DNA of 25,774 nucleotides, taken from positions 1 through 25,774 of IMG/VR virus record IMGVR_UViG_3300031539_000280; one strand, given 5' to 3'. Shown in pieces: positions 1-7,707 of this stretch. Source of the DNA: a virus. Position 1 is the stretch's first letter. Every line of letters begins with the position of its first letter. The notes beneath the pieces were generated by a model. That model was given only the letters and a program-made list of their open reading frames with translations, searched no databases and was not told the DNA's origin. Both the position numbers and the translations under genes were made by a program.

Positions 1-2
1 CA

Positions 3-236
3 CAAGAAAAAATAGCAAAAGTTATAAATAACAACAGCCCTGAATTAGCAGCAGAAGAAATATTGCGTTTATTTGGGGTTAGTGAGAGTTATTCAATTTT
101 GATAACTGATATACCAAACTTTCGCAAGGAGTTGATAACAATGATAGAACAAGTTAGATACCAAACAGGTAGATACAATGAAGGAAGTAGCACAGAAATA
201 GCAGAACGATTCGAACATACTGTTAATTCTCACTAA
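3..236 (+). CDS. 3' end of an unknown protein (5' cut by window edge)
   Basis: An open frame enters from the left edge and gives the last 77 residues before a TAA at 234-236. The other two plus-strand frames stop within the first 30 bases. The tail reads as a soluble, mostly helical, charged protein, with stretches such as SPELAAEEILRLFG and RYQTGRYNEGSSTEIAERF. I do not recognise a family. Its stop codon overlaps the AACATCTGTATA junction motif, and the zincin-like gene follows on the same strand, so the two may be co-transcribed. Open reading over 77 codons and protein-like composition support it, but the missing N-terminus limits the call. Confidence 0.6.
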   Translation, partial: QEKIAKVINNNSPELAAEEILRLFGVSESYSILITDIPNFRKELITMIEQVRYQTGRYNEGSSTEIAERFEHTVNSH

Positions 237-267
237 CATCTGTATATACCCAAATCATTAAATAATT
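235..267 (+). repeat. Gene-junction motif, copy C
   Basis: The 12-mer AACATCTGTATA begins inside the stop codon of the upstream gene and is followed by a CCCA/ATTA/AATT-rich stretch leading to the zincin start. The same 12-mer with a similar tail occurs twice on the minus strand at gene junctions, at 23536-23567 and 24147-24178. An exact 12-base match at three stop-to-start junctions is unlikely by chance in a window of this size. Function unknown: a promoter, leader or recombination junction are all possible. Confidence 0.55.
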
Positions 268-308
268 TTAGCATGTATAAATTTCGTGCTACATACAAAT
301 TTTTAAAT

Positions 309-644
309 ATGAAAATAAAATACGATTGTAAAAAGATCCCGCTTGGCTTCTCTGGCCTTGCATTTATAAACACCATCTATTTCAGAGGGGCCAAGGAGCG
401 GGTAACAACGGAGCAATTAAACCATGAGATGATCCATATAGCGCAGCAAAAAAAGCTATTGGTGATATTTTTCTTCTTGCTTTACTTCGGAATGTGGGGC
501 CTAAACTTGTTGTGGTGTCCTCTGAGCGCGTATAAAAATATACCATTCGAATTAGAGGCGAAAGCAAACGAAGACCGAATGCTGTATAAGCCCACTGCTT
601 TTAGTTGGACTAACTACTTATTTAGGTCGTATAAACATCTATAA
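309..644 (+). CDS. Small membrane-associated HExxH zincin-like protein
   Basis: From the ATG at 309 this gives 111 residues. An in-frame ATG at 273 would add 12, but MKIKY looks like the natural start and has an A/T-rich leader. Visible features are an HEMIH metal-binding motif (His39, Glu40, His43), then a hydrophobic membrane-spanning stretch at about residues 50-70, then FELEA at 80-84, whose Glu could be the third zinc ligand as in gluzincins. Small proteins with this layout (HExxH, membrane segment, FExEAxANE) are, from memory, common and uncharacterised in Bacteroidetes genomes. The substrate is unknown and peptidase activity is inferred only. It converges with the baseplate operon: its stop abuts and slightly overlaps the end of the gp45-like gene. 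It could be a phage accessory gene or flanking host DNA. Confidence 0.7.
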   Translation: MKIKYDCKKIPLGFSGLAFINTIYFRGAKERVTTEQLNHEMIHIAQQKKLLVIFFFLLYFGMWGLNLLWCPLSAYKNIPFELEAKANEDRMLYKPTAFSWTNYLFRSYKHL

Positions 645-1109
645 CGTTTTTATTTCTTCGATCTTAGCGCCGGATATGTCCAGAGATGTACCCGGCCAAC
701 TGCTCCCAGCCGTACCTAATGCCGTCACAAGCTTACTGTTTAGATCAATTATAAACTGTTGTAGCGCGGTGTCTAACGCCGTAAATCTGGTCATAAAATC
801 CGCAGTCCCCCCTATCTCACAAGTGCCGTCGTTTAGTTGTTTGATGTAAAATTTTACAGCCCCATCTGCGTCAGTGGAATAAGTTCGTATCTCCCCCTCC
901 TCCGTTTCGGCACTCTGCAGTAGATACCCGAACACGATCGTGTCTTCGGCGTTTGATGTTTTCCCTTGCGCCGCCAACAAACCTTGTATGGGTTTAGAAT
1001 CGATCCCAAAAGGCAAGTATTGTGGGGAGGTCTGGACATCATTTTCCCCAAATCTTAGAATTTTTATAAACTCTGCCGTCGCTTGTTTAACTCTGCTTAG
1101 TGTTATCAT
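639..1109 (-). CDS. Baseplate spike/assembly protein, Mu gp45-like
   Basis: 156 residues. The middle carries the gp45-like pattern EGEIRTYSTDADGAVKFYIK followed by a second beta strand and a Gly-rich turn. The C-terminus is a helix-like stretch around residues 106-130. In Mu, gp45 is the trimeric tip of the baseplate that pierces the outer membrane. This copy is shorter than Mu gp45 (about 197 residues) and I see no HxH iron-binding apex, so it may be a spike base or need a separate tip. It directly follows the hub gene, overlapping it by 4 bases, which is the Mu 44-45 arrangement. It is the last gene of the structural operon. Confidence 0.65.
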   Translation of the reverse strand: MITLSRVKQATAEFIKILRFGENDVQTSPQYLPFGIDSKPIQGLLAAQGKTSNAEDTIVFGYLLQSAETEEGEIRTYSTDADGAVKFYIKQLNDGTCEIGGTADFMTRFTALDTALQQFIIDLNSKLVTALGTAGSSWPGTSLDISGAKIEEIKTL

Positions 1110-2110
1110 AGGAATATGTTATTAACTTCGTCCGTCGTATATGCTTCTTTTAAAACACAGGTAAGAGTGTATTTCTCCCCGTTCACATCGCCGCTTATCT
1201 GACAGGATTGTACAAAGAATTCCGTGTATTCTGAGATCCTTAAGGTTTGACTTTTTACTCTTATCAAATTACCAGGCATGACAAACGCAGTTGTTTTAAT
1301 TGTCAAAGATATGGCTCCCGCCAGTTCTGCGCCTAGTTCGTTTCTTGCCGCTTTATCCACGTCTAATAAATCCCCGCTATCAGAGTTTAATATCTTTACT
1401 TTTGATCTGGTTATAGGACAATAAGGGTTCGCTATTGTTGACTGCAATGCCCTCGTAGACTTCGCACCCGCTTGTCGCATAACTGTTATTTCGCTGTGCA
1501 TCGCCTGCCCATTGGTTTGTAAACTGATTTCGAAAATGCCAGGATTTCCTTCAGCAAAAGATAAAACCGGAGATAGCGCCTCCGCTTGCAATTTTGTGAA
1601 AACGAGCGCCCCGTTACTATTGTGCGTCAGTATTATGCCTTTTTGGCTTACTAACCTGTTAATATATCCTTTCACGCTTTCCCCCGGATCGGCGTTGCTC
1701 TTTTCGTACGTGAGATCAAACTCGGCAGATACGATGCTGTCCACCACATAAGATATACCAAAAGGGGCGGTTACCTTGTCTATTATCTGTCTAAGCGTCA
1801 GTTTATCACTTTGGAGTGGGTAAATAGAGGGGGGGATCTGGCAGTCCTCCAGAATGCCTGGCAAGGAATACCCGTTTATTGTAATTAATTGCTCCTTACG
1901 GGTCGCAACAAAATTGCTACTAAGCACAGTGCCTGTGATTAACAAATTACCCGCGTCGTCTTCAATAGTACAGGTTTGAAAGCCAAAAGGGGCGGGCGCG
2001 AAATCTCGCAGCGCTGAAAAGCTAAACGTGCTTGCCACACTGTCATATAGTAAATTAATAGCGTAATTCGAAAACCCCGTAAACCTTGTGCCGTCTAATG
2101 TTAGTATCAT
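1106..2110 (-). CDS. Baseplate hub protein, Mu gp44/gpP-like
   Basis: 334 residues. The N-terminus has the hub signature: a beta-rich domain (SVASTFSFSAL near residues 29-39), a short loop domain ending GNLLITGTVLSSNF, and then TINGYSLPGILEDC. A LysM/gpD-like region follows with LRQIIDKVTAPFGI. In this family (Mu gp44, P2 gpD, T4 gp27) the hub trimer links the tube to the spike. The start overlaps the stop of the gpN-like gene as ATGA, suggesting translational coupling, and the gp45-like spike follows, as in Mu. Confidence 0.8.
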   Translation of the reverse strand: MILTLDGTRFTGFSNYAINLLYDSVASTFSFSALRDFAPAPFGFQTCTIEDDAGNLLITGTVLSSNFVATRKEQLITINGYSLPGILEDCQIPPSIYPLQSDKLTLRQIIDKVTAPFGISYVVDSIVSAEFDLTYEKSNADPGESVKGYINRLVSQKGIILTHNSNGALVFTKLQAEALSPVLSFAEGNPGIFEISLQTNGQAMHSEITVMRQAGAKSTRALQSTIANPYCPITRSKVKILNSDSGDLLDVDKAARNELGAELAGAISLTIKTTAFVMPGNLIRVKSQTLRISEYTEFFVQSCQISGDVNGEKYTLTCVLKEAYTTDEVNNIFL

Positions 2111-3303
2111 ACGAAGTAAATTATTTCTCGTCCTTTTTTTATTTCGAAATATTCCGCCAAAGTTAAATCGTTAACCCTTATAAACTGATCTAGCGCATCG
2201 TCGCCTCTGCCAAAGTAGGTATGTGCAAGATTAACCGGGTCGCTGTCTTTTCCTAGTATAACCGATCTTTCCTGTTTTGATTTAAAGGCGATGTCGTAAA
2301 GGTTGGCGAGTGTCTCATTTATAATAACGTCTAGCGATAACGCTATACTTGCGTCTTGCGCATAGCTATTGCTGTCATAATAAGAGGTAAGATCGGCATA
2401 CAACTCGGTGAGTGCCTCCGCCGCAGCTGCAACCTCCGCCCGTGTTTGGTAGTCCTCTGCTGTAGGGCTTACCAATAATGAAGACATAGACGATAATAAG
2501 GTAGTCAAACCAACCTCCGCCACTGCCTGCTGTTGCTCGTCGTTTGTGTCAAAAATACCTATTAGATCCTCGAAAGCTGTTTTAAAGCCTTCTATAGAAT
2601 CCTCTATGTTTCCGATAATAGTAAATGGGAAGTTTATAAGGTCAACCAGGCTATTAGTGAAGCTTGTAAGATCATCAAAAACGTTCTGAATTGCTCCGCT
2701 GGCGGTGCGGACCAGGTCCTTTAAAACCTTGGCTTTCGCCGCCGTTTTGGTTATCACGTCGAAGGCTTTGCCTATGGACGTGATCGCTGAACCCAAAGGG
2801 CTAACCAACGCGATCCCAGGCGAAGGTATAGCCTCATCTAAATAGGCCACCGCTGCCGCATCGCTGCTAAGCTTTCTGTTTATTACCGCGTCACTGGGAT
2901 CCACCACGTCCGTCGGAAATTTGGCCGCTATCGTCCGCCACACCGTCCCCGTAATATTAACTACGTTGTATTCGCTATAATCGAACTGTAGGGACAGCGG
3001 TTGCGCCTCGAAACTGTTAAAAAACGGGTGCTTTATTTTCCACGGCCGTGGGTCTCTACTGGATACTTCGAACGCTTCAGCTTCGTCTATGCAATCCTCA
3101 CCTTGAAAGTAAAGAGATAGGGGGAACTGATCGCCGCTCTTTTCTGATCTAGAAACATAAGTGCCTTGCACGCCAACGAAGTCGTAGCCTTCCGTGTTAT
3201 AATTAACATTTTTAACTGCCTTTATCCATAGGGGTTTGTAGATCTCTCCGTCGCCTGTCTCTATCTCTAGCTCAGTGTTCTCAATCCTGTCTATCCATGT
3301 CAT
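2107..3303 (-). CDS. Tail/DNA-circulation family protein, Mu gpN (gp43)-like
   Basis: 398 residues. The N-terminal 120 residues match the DNA-circulation N-terminal pattern: FVGVQGTYVSRSEKSGDQFP, then FQGEDCIDEAEAFEV, then IKHPFFNSFEAQPLSLQF, equivalent to the GxD...HPxxG core of Mu gpN. The middle and C-terminus are long predicted helices rich in Ala, Ser and Thr. In Mu-like phages gpN sits between the tape measure end and the hub. It is coupled by ATGA overlaps to both neighbours. The family call rests on the N-terminal motif and on position before the hub gene. Confidence 0.7.
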   Translation of the reverse strand: MTWIDRIENTELEIETGDGEIYKPLWIKAVKNVNYNTEGYDFVGVQGTYVSRSEKSGDQFPLSLYFQGEDCIDEAEAFEVSSRDPRPWKIKHPFFNSFEAQPLSLQFDYSEYNVVNITGTVWRTIAAKFPTDVVDPSDAVINRKLSSDAAAVAYLDEAIPSPGIALVSPLGSAITSIGKAFDVITKTAAKAKVLKDLVRTASGAIQNVFDDLTSFTNSLVDLINFPFTIIGNIEDSIEGFKTAFEDLIGIFDTNDEQQQAVAEVGLTTLLSSMSSLLVSPTAEDYQTRAEVAAAAEALTELYADLTSYYDSNSYAQDASIALSLDVIINETLANLYDIAFKSKQERSVILGKDSDPVNLAHTYFGRGDDALDQFIRVNDLTLAEYFEIKKGREIIYFV

Positions 3304-4001
3304 TTATTTAACCTCCGCTCTGCTTGTTTTATATAGTATTCGGGTATCATAGCCGCCGCCTTTTCACCGGATGGGCCTATAAAAGGCGCTTTATTAACAG
3401 CCACCGATCGCCCCCTCTTATAGGAATAAACGGGATCAGCTTTTATGAACATTTTGTCCCTACTCGGCTTTCTGATAGTTTTAATTAAAAAAATATAATC
3501 GTCATATCGGACAAAACCCCCTTTTCCCGCCTTAAACGCAGCCCTTATAAATTGCTGATTTTGCGTTCTTTTGGCCCCTTCTTTAGGCTTTATGTTTTTT
3601 AAATAAAACCTCTTAGATACTGTTTTAGCTTTATTTCTGCCCGTTCTGGCTGGAGTCATTGGTATGAAATCTCTGCCGCTGATAGTTCCCCCGAATTCTT
3701 GTTTCTCCAAATTGTCCCCCGCCTCACTTTTGCCCTTAATAACCCCCGCTTCACTGACCATTTTATTTATATCGAAAGTATTAGGTGATTTATTAAAAGA
3801 CGTATGGCTCCTTATAAATCCGCTTCTACGCTGCTCGAAATTTTCCCCGAACCTCTCGCCTATGAACTTGGTTTTGTCGATAAACGCCGCGTCGTTTAAA
3901 GCCCCCCTAATGGAAACGGGGAGGACTGATTTGTGCATCCTTTCCAGTCTGTTTGTGAAAGAAACGATCTCTTTTGCATTTATGTCGAAAAGTTTTGCCA
4001 T
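3300..4001 (-). CDS. Putative minor tail/tail-completion protein, gpZ-like
   Basis: 233 residues, very basic. The N-terminus (NRLERMHKSVLPVSIRGALN, with ALNDAA and Lys/Arg-rich helices) and the central EFGGTISGRDFIPMTPARTG resemble prophage minor tail protein Z and related tail-completion proteins, which usually have a QE.GG segment followed by a Pro/Ala/Arg motif. Such proteins normally act at the head-proximal end of the tail, whereas this gene lies among baseplate genes. Either the gene has moved or the likeness is superficial. It overlaps the gpN-like start by four bases. Confidence 0.45.
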   Translation of the reverse strand: MAKLFDINAKEIVSFTNRLERMHKSVLPVSIRGALNDAAFIDKTKFIGERFGENFEQRRSGFIRSHTSFNKSPNTFDINKMVSEAGVIKGKSEAGDNLEKQEFGGTISGRDFIPMTPARTGRNKAKTVSKRFYLKNIKPKEGAKRTQNQQFIRAAFKAGKGGFVRYDDYIFLIKTIRKPSRDKMFIKADPVYSYKRGRSVAVNKAPFIGPSGEKAAAMIPEYYIKQAERRLNK

Positions 4002-4004
4002 GTG

Positions 4005-4514
4005 TTAAGGTTCGTATCTTATTATCGCCGTGAATGGTTTGCCTAAAATGTTCACACTTGTTCCGTCGGTGTACGCTCTTATGTAGATAAACCCATTTGA
4101 TACGCCCGCCTGAAATGCGGTATTTGCGAAATTCCCGCTGCCCACGCCATAGTGCGGCGGCGCGGCAAAAGTGGCGCTTACGTCACACAATACTTCTACC
4201 GATTTTATTTTAGCGTGTTCGATCTCGGTGTCTACAGTGGTGGCAAACGTGTCCCCCGCTGCGATCGTGCCTGTTATGACCTTGGTAAGCAGCCCCCCAG
4301 ACAGTGACAATAGCGCTGTGATAGTTTGGTAGCCGTTTGTCTCGTTATCGAAATTGTCATTCGCAGTTAACCCCGCCATCGCCATAAGTTTCTGAAAGAA
4401 CTGTACTATGTCCTGATTAACCGTAATAGATATGTTTGTGGCGTTAGTCACCAAATTACCGTTCAGATAGTTGGCGTCGTTACCTATTCCCTGTGCGCTG
4501 CTTAATTCTTTCAT
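4005..4514 (-). CDS. Small tail-fibre/tip-type protein, unrecognised
   Basis: 169 residues, low in charge and rich in Thr, Asn, Ala and Gly, typical of beta-rich receptor-contact domains. The N-terminal part (about 1-70) is Asn/Thr-rich with a short helix. The C-terminal part (about 75-169) alternates hydrophobic and polar residues and ends FTAIIRYEP. There is no family I can name. The position after the gp48-like gene is where Mu-like phages keep tail fibre genes, so a fibre or adhesin role is inferred from place and composition only. Confidence 0.6.
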   Translation of the reverse strand: MKELSSAQGIGNDANYLNGNLVTNATNISITVNQDIVQFFQKLMAMAGLTANDNFDNETNGYQTITALLSLSGGLLTKVITGTIAAGDTFATTVDTEIEHAKIKSVEVLCDVSATFAAPPHYGVGSGNFANTAFQAGVSNGFIYIRAYTDGTSVNILGKPFTAIIRYEP

Positions 4515-4523
4515 ATATATTTT

Positions 4524-4928
4524 TTAGGTTGAAATGTCCGTAATTAATCCATTCTTAAAAACCATTGTAATGTCGACGCCCAGATTATCTTGGAAATTCA
4601 ACGACCCCGAATACCCCGTTGTGCCGTCTACGCTTTTGTAATTGGTTAAAGGTTGGACATGCTCTGCGTTTACGTCGTCTGCAAGTACCAATTTACCCGC
4701 ATCTGATATACTGGCAACTTCCGCCCCTGTGGAATCCAAAATAATAAATGCTTCTGATCCGTCGTTGGTCGCCGCCTTGATCGTTTGCTTCTTTAGAAAC
4801 GTATTTTCTTCAGTGATATTAGCCGTTTTTGCGGTGTTGCTGTTAGCTTTAGTAAATGCCGTTCTTGCTGGATCCCCAGTCATGTCGTCCGGGTTCGTCC
4901 CTATGTCTACTTGATCGAATGCGCTCAT
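4524..4928 (-). CDS. Short tail-fibre-like protein
   Basis: 134 residues from the ATG at 4928. An in-frame ATG 30 bases further upstream would run into the gp48-like gene and adds a poor N-terminus (DSRSNLIII). The sequence MSAFDQVDIGTNPDDMTGD, with TAFTKANSNT, is the fibre-like N-terminus often found in phage appendage proteins, which place a double set of DxxxD and A.TKANxN motifs before the shaft. The rest is beta-rich with Gly and Asn turns. The following 169-residue gene is probably its partner. The role in adsorption is inferred from position after gp48 and from composition. Confidence 0.6.
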   Translation of the reverse strand: MSAFDQVDIGTNPDDMTGDPARTAFTKANSNTAKTANITEENTFLKKQTIKAATNDGSEAFIILDSTGAEVASISDAGKLVLADDVNAEHVQPLTNYKSVDGTTGYSGSLNFQDNLGVDITMVFKNGLITDIST

Positions 4929-4936
4929 AATTATAA

Positions 4937-6529
4937 TTAAATTTGATCGGCTGTCCACACGGTGCTGTCCGCAGTTAACACGGTGCTATCGGCGGAATTA
5001 CCGGATAAGTTTCTAAATTTTACAAATAAATACCCTGCCGTTTGTGCAGGTTTGAGCCGTAACATAAGCTCTCTAAATTCGTTTTTCCTTTTTTCGTCTA
5101 CAGCAACGATAGTAGGGAAGGGGTCGCCACTTATAAACCATGTAGCCCTTAAATTCGTGGTGCTGCCAAAATCAAAACCAGCATCTTTGACTGGATCAAT
5201 GTAATTGGCTAACTTCTCAGCGTCACCACTGTCCACTTCTTGCTGCCCGTATGCCGCGCCTCCGTAACTAATATCGTTATAAATGGCACCTATAAACGCC
5301 ACAGGGACAAGAGGATCGCCGAATCGGTTTTCAGTAACAATCACATTTGTAAACCCCGCTTTGTGCAGTTCCGCTTGCAAGAAGGTATAATGTTGACGGG
5401 TTACGGCTTCCCCAGGGTATCGCATTTTCCTGGTTATGGCTATTTTACGAGTATCTAGATCTAAAGCAGATTGATTGTACAAACCGAGGGCTCTCTCCCA
5501 ATTTGTCGCATCCTCCGCGGTAAAATAATCATTATCTGGTAAAATGCTGTTTAAAAGTTCTTCGAAAATTGACCGCATCCTACTTTCCGAATATGCGAGC
5601 CCTGCGTGTACCCTCTCGAAAATGCTATTTCTTTTCAACCACCACGCGCGCCCTGTCGGGTAAAGTCTTTTAGTCAGTCGGACAAAAAGATCCGTGTAAA
5701 TAGGTATGTTTTCTTCTATCGTAATGTCGTAATTTTGTACATGGTGGTTACCGCTGTCAACCACGTATATGATGCCTTCGTTATAAACTACGTCGGTAGG
5801 GAATAAAAATCTATTTTGCCCGCCGCCAACGCCGCCGAAATATTCTACTAATACCCCCTCCGCTGTTAGAAATACAAGCCTTGAAGCCTGTTTATCTAAT
5901 ACCGTCAGAATGCCATTAGTCTCTTTTACCTGGGTAGGGTATTCCAGATCCGCAACAGATCGGCGAAGAAACGACCCCGCGGTCGTATAAAAATCTATAT
6001 GCTTGTTTGCGCTGTCAGCGATAACGATCTCGCCGTTTATCGTTGCAATTCCTTCAGGAAAACTGAAACCAGTTATTTGCGAAGTGTAAGTCCCTGCCGT
6101 CGTGTGCTGTTTAACCCTGTTGTTTTGTTTGTCGGCAATCCAGAGATACCCGTTTAAAACAGTTATGCCGATCGGATAACTAAAATTGTCATCCCCAGAT
6201 CCGGCACTACCAAACTGTGAGACATAAACGCCGTCTAAATCGTGAGTTTTAACTCTGTGGTTAGCGCTGTCTGTGATGTATAGATATGTGCCATCGCTCA
6301 CTATGTTTTCGGGAAAAAAGAAATTATCATTCCCCGCCCCGATTGCGCCAAAACTAGATACAAAAGTTCCGCCCAATTCATGTTTTTTAATGCGGTGGTT
6401 TTGCTTGTCCACTACATACATGTTATCGCCTACGATGCACGCCCCTGTAGGGTACTCGAATTGATCATCTCCAGATCCACGTGTCCCGAACTCAGAATTA
6501 TATAATAAAATTACGTCTATTCCCGCCAT
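4937..6529 (-). CDS. NHL beta-propeller fused to gp48/DUF2313-like baseplate protein
   Basis: 530 residues in two parts. Residues about 10-275 are six NHL repeats; each has a (F/L)xYP or (F/L)xFP entry and a core beginning with Asp at 41, 87, 133, 172, 212 and 258 (DKQNHR, DSANHR, DKQNNR, DSANKH, DKQASR, DSGNHH). Residues about 278-530 match the DUF2313/gp48 wedge family: VRLTKRLYPTGRAWWL, a helical SRMRSIFEELLNSILPDN, then LGLYNQSALDLDTRK and RYPGEAVTRQHY. In Mu, gp48 completes the baseplate after gp47. The propeller is an extra N-terminal domain not found in Mu. It may be surface-exposed and bind glycans or a host receptor, but this is inference. The start overlaps the gp47-like stop by one base. 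Confidence 0.85.
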   Translation of the reverse strand: MAGIDVILLYNSEFGTRGSGDDQFEYPTGACIVGDNMYVVDKQNHRIKKHELGGTFVSSFGAIGAGNDNFFFPENIVSDGTYLYITDSANHRVKTHDLDGVYVSQFGSAGSGDDNFSYPIGITVLNGYLWIADKQNNRVKQHTTAGTYTSQITGFSFPEGIATINGEIVIADSANKHIDFYTTAGSFLRRSVADLEYPTQVKETNGILTVLDKQASRLVFLTAEGVLVEYFGGVGGGQNRFLFPTDVVYNEGIIYVVDSGNHHVQNYDITIEENIPIYTDLFVRLTKRLYPTGRAWWLKRNSIFERVHAGLAYSESRMRSIFEELLNSILPDNDYFTAEDATNWERALGLYNQSALDLDTRKIAITRKMRYPGEAVTRQHYTFLQAELHKAGFTNVIVTENRFGDPLVPVAFIGAIYNDISYGGAAYGQQEVDSGDAEKLANYIDPVKDAGFDFGSTTNLRATWFISGDPFPTIVAVDEKRKNEFRELMLRLKPAQTAGYLFVKFRNLSGNSADSTVLTADSTVWTADQI

Positions 6530-7707
6530 TATACGATCGTGTTTGTGACTGTTCCAATTTTGGGAATATTACCAGTATCAAATTCATACTGTTGCACTTC
6601 TACACTGTCAACGCTCACCGCCACGCTATCGAATGTCTCTGTAGATCCGATCACTGTTCTAATTATGTTAATTATATCAGACGTGAACAGTTTGCCTTTT
6701 TGCGATAAATTCGGATTGTCCGCCCCATCTATAAATGGCCTAATATCGAATAAATAGGAAACTATCGCCGTTTCTATTGCGGTTAAATAGCTCGTATCTG
6801 ATAAGTTAGTGATAACGACATCAACGTCTAGCAAAACGATAGCCACAAAATAGATCTCAAAAGTCCCCATCGGTCGCCTACCTCTTTCATTGTCCGGTTT
6901 CGTTGTGTCGGGGTCGTACTCGACGACCTCCTCGACATCGTCAAGTATCGCTTGTGTGGGTGTGCCGAAGCCGTCGGAACTGTCCGCGACGTTGGCCTCT
7001 ACAAATAGACGTATTTTGCCAGGCTCTCCACTAGGTACATACGGATAAACCTCACGAACCCCCGCTGCGTCTTGCGCCCAAATTCTGTAATCCGTTTTAG
7101 CCCCGCCCTGCGGCTCTAGCTGATAAGCTTGTATTACTGTAGTTCGGTAATCTTCTATGTCTTCCGCATCTGTTGGCGTCACCTCTACACTTGCCACATC
7201 TACGTAACTGTCTACGTTAGCGATCGGCGCGGTCACTTGCAACTCGTCCGCTACTTCCAGACGTGCAGATGCCCCGGGGTTTAACGCTCGAACCTGTATT
7301 AGCCCCGTGGTCGCGGTGAATGTAAAAGTGTCGTCGAAAATGAATAACTCCCCCGGGTTTGTCGAGTTGTCCAGTGATTTAAATGTCGTATTCGCCGAAA
7401 TTGTAGCCCCGATCGTCCCCTCCACGTTCAATTTGTACTCCCCCGCTTCCGCAGGGAATGGATCGCGCCCCAATTTAACACGCCCGAAGCGCTCTAACGA
7501 TCCCCCCGCGCTTTCCGAGTTGGCGGTGTCCACGAAAGTATTTTTAAAAATGAAAGCCGCTAAAAGATACAGCAACTTCAATTTAGCCGCTTGCACCGCC
7601 GCGAAGGCATTCAGTACTATTTTGCCGACAATAAACCGAATTTCTAAGCGGTTGCGTAAATCAGTTAAAATGCTAGTGTATAGCTCGTTATAAGTTGGTA
7701 TCGTCAT
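6529..7707 (-). CDS. Baseplate J-like wedge protein, Mu gp47-like
   Basis: 392 residues, a usual length for gp47/gpJ. Family patterns visible: an N-terminal helical region, then FGRVKLGRDPFPAEAGEYKL, a beta-rich arm with SANTTFKSLDNSTNPGELF, and ASVEVTPTDAEDIEDYRTTV, which is the (G)TDxE....YR segment that marks baseplate J proteins. QLEPQGGAKTDYRIWAQDA and GVREVYPY then follow, matching the GGxxxDYxxWAxxxxGV motif. It forms the baseplate wedge together with gp46 and gp48. The start overlaps the gp46-like stop as ATGA. Confidence 0.9.
   Translation of the reverse strand: MTIPTYNELYTSILTDLRNRLEIRFIVGKIVLNAFAAVQAAKLKLLYLLAAFIFKNTFVDTANSESAGGSLERFGRVKLGRDPFPAEAGEYKLNVEGTIGATISANTTFKSLDNSTNPGELFIFDDTFTFTATTGLIQVRALNPGASARLEVADELQVTAPIANVDSYVDVASVEVTPTDAEDIEDYRTTVIQAYQLEPQGGAKTDYRIWAQDAAGVREVYPYVPSGEPGKIRLFVEANVADSSDGFGTPTQAILDDVEEVVEYDPDTTKPDNERGRRPMGTFEIYFVAIVLLDVDVVITNLSDTSYLTAIETAIVSYLFDIRPFIDGADNPNLSQKGKLFTSDIINIIRTVIGSTETFDSVAVSVDSVEVQQYEFDTGNIPKIGTVTNTIV

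Noticed and set aside
639-680. Terminator between the converging zincin-like and gp45-like genes
   Set aside because: A T run is present just after the zincin stop but no stem of useful length precedes it on either strand.
3664-4008. Long plus-strand ORF of 114 codons opposite the gpZ-like gene
   Set aside because: It lies wholly over a gene with phage-like sequence and operon spacing; its own translation is hydrophobic and Ser/Leu-rich in the manner of a reverse-strand shadow.
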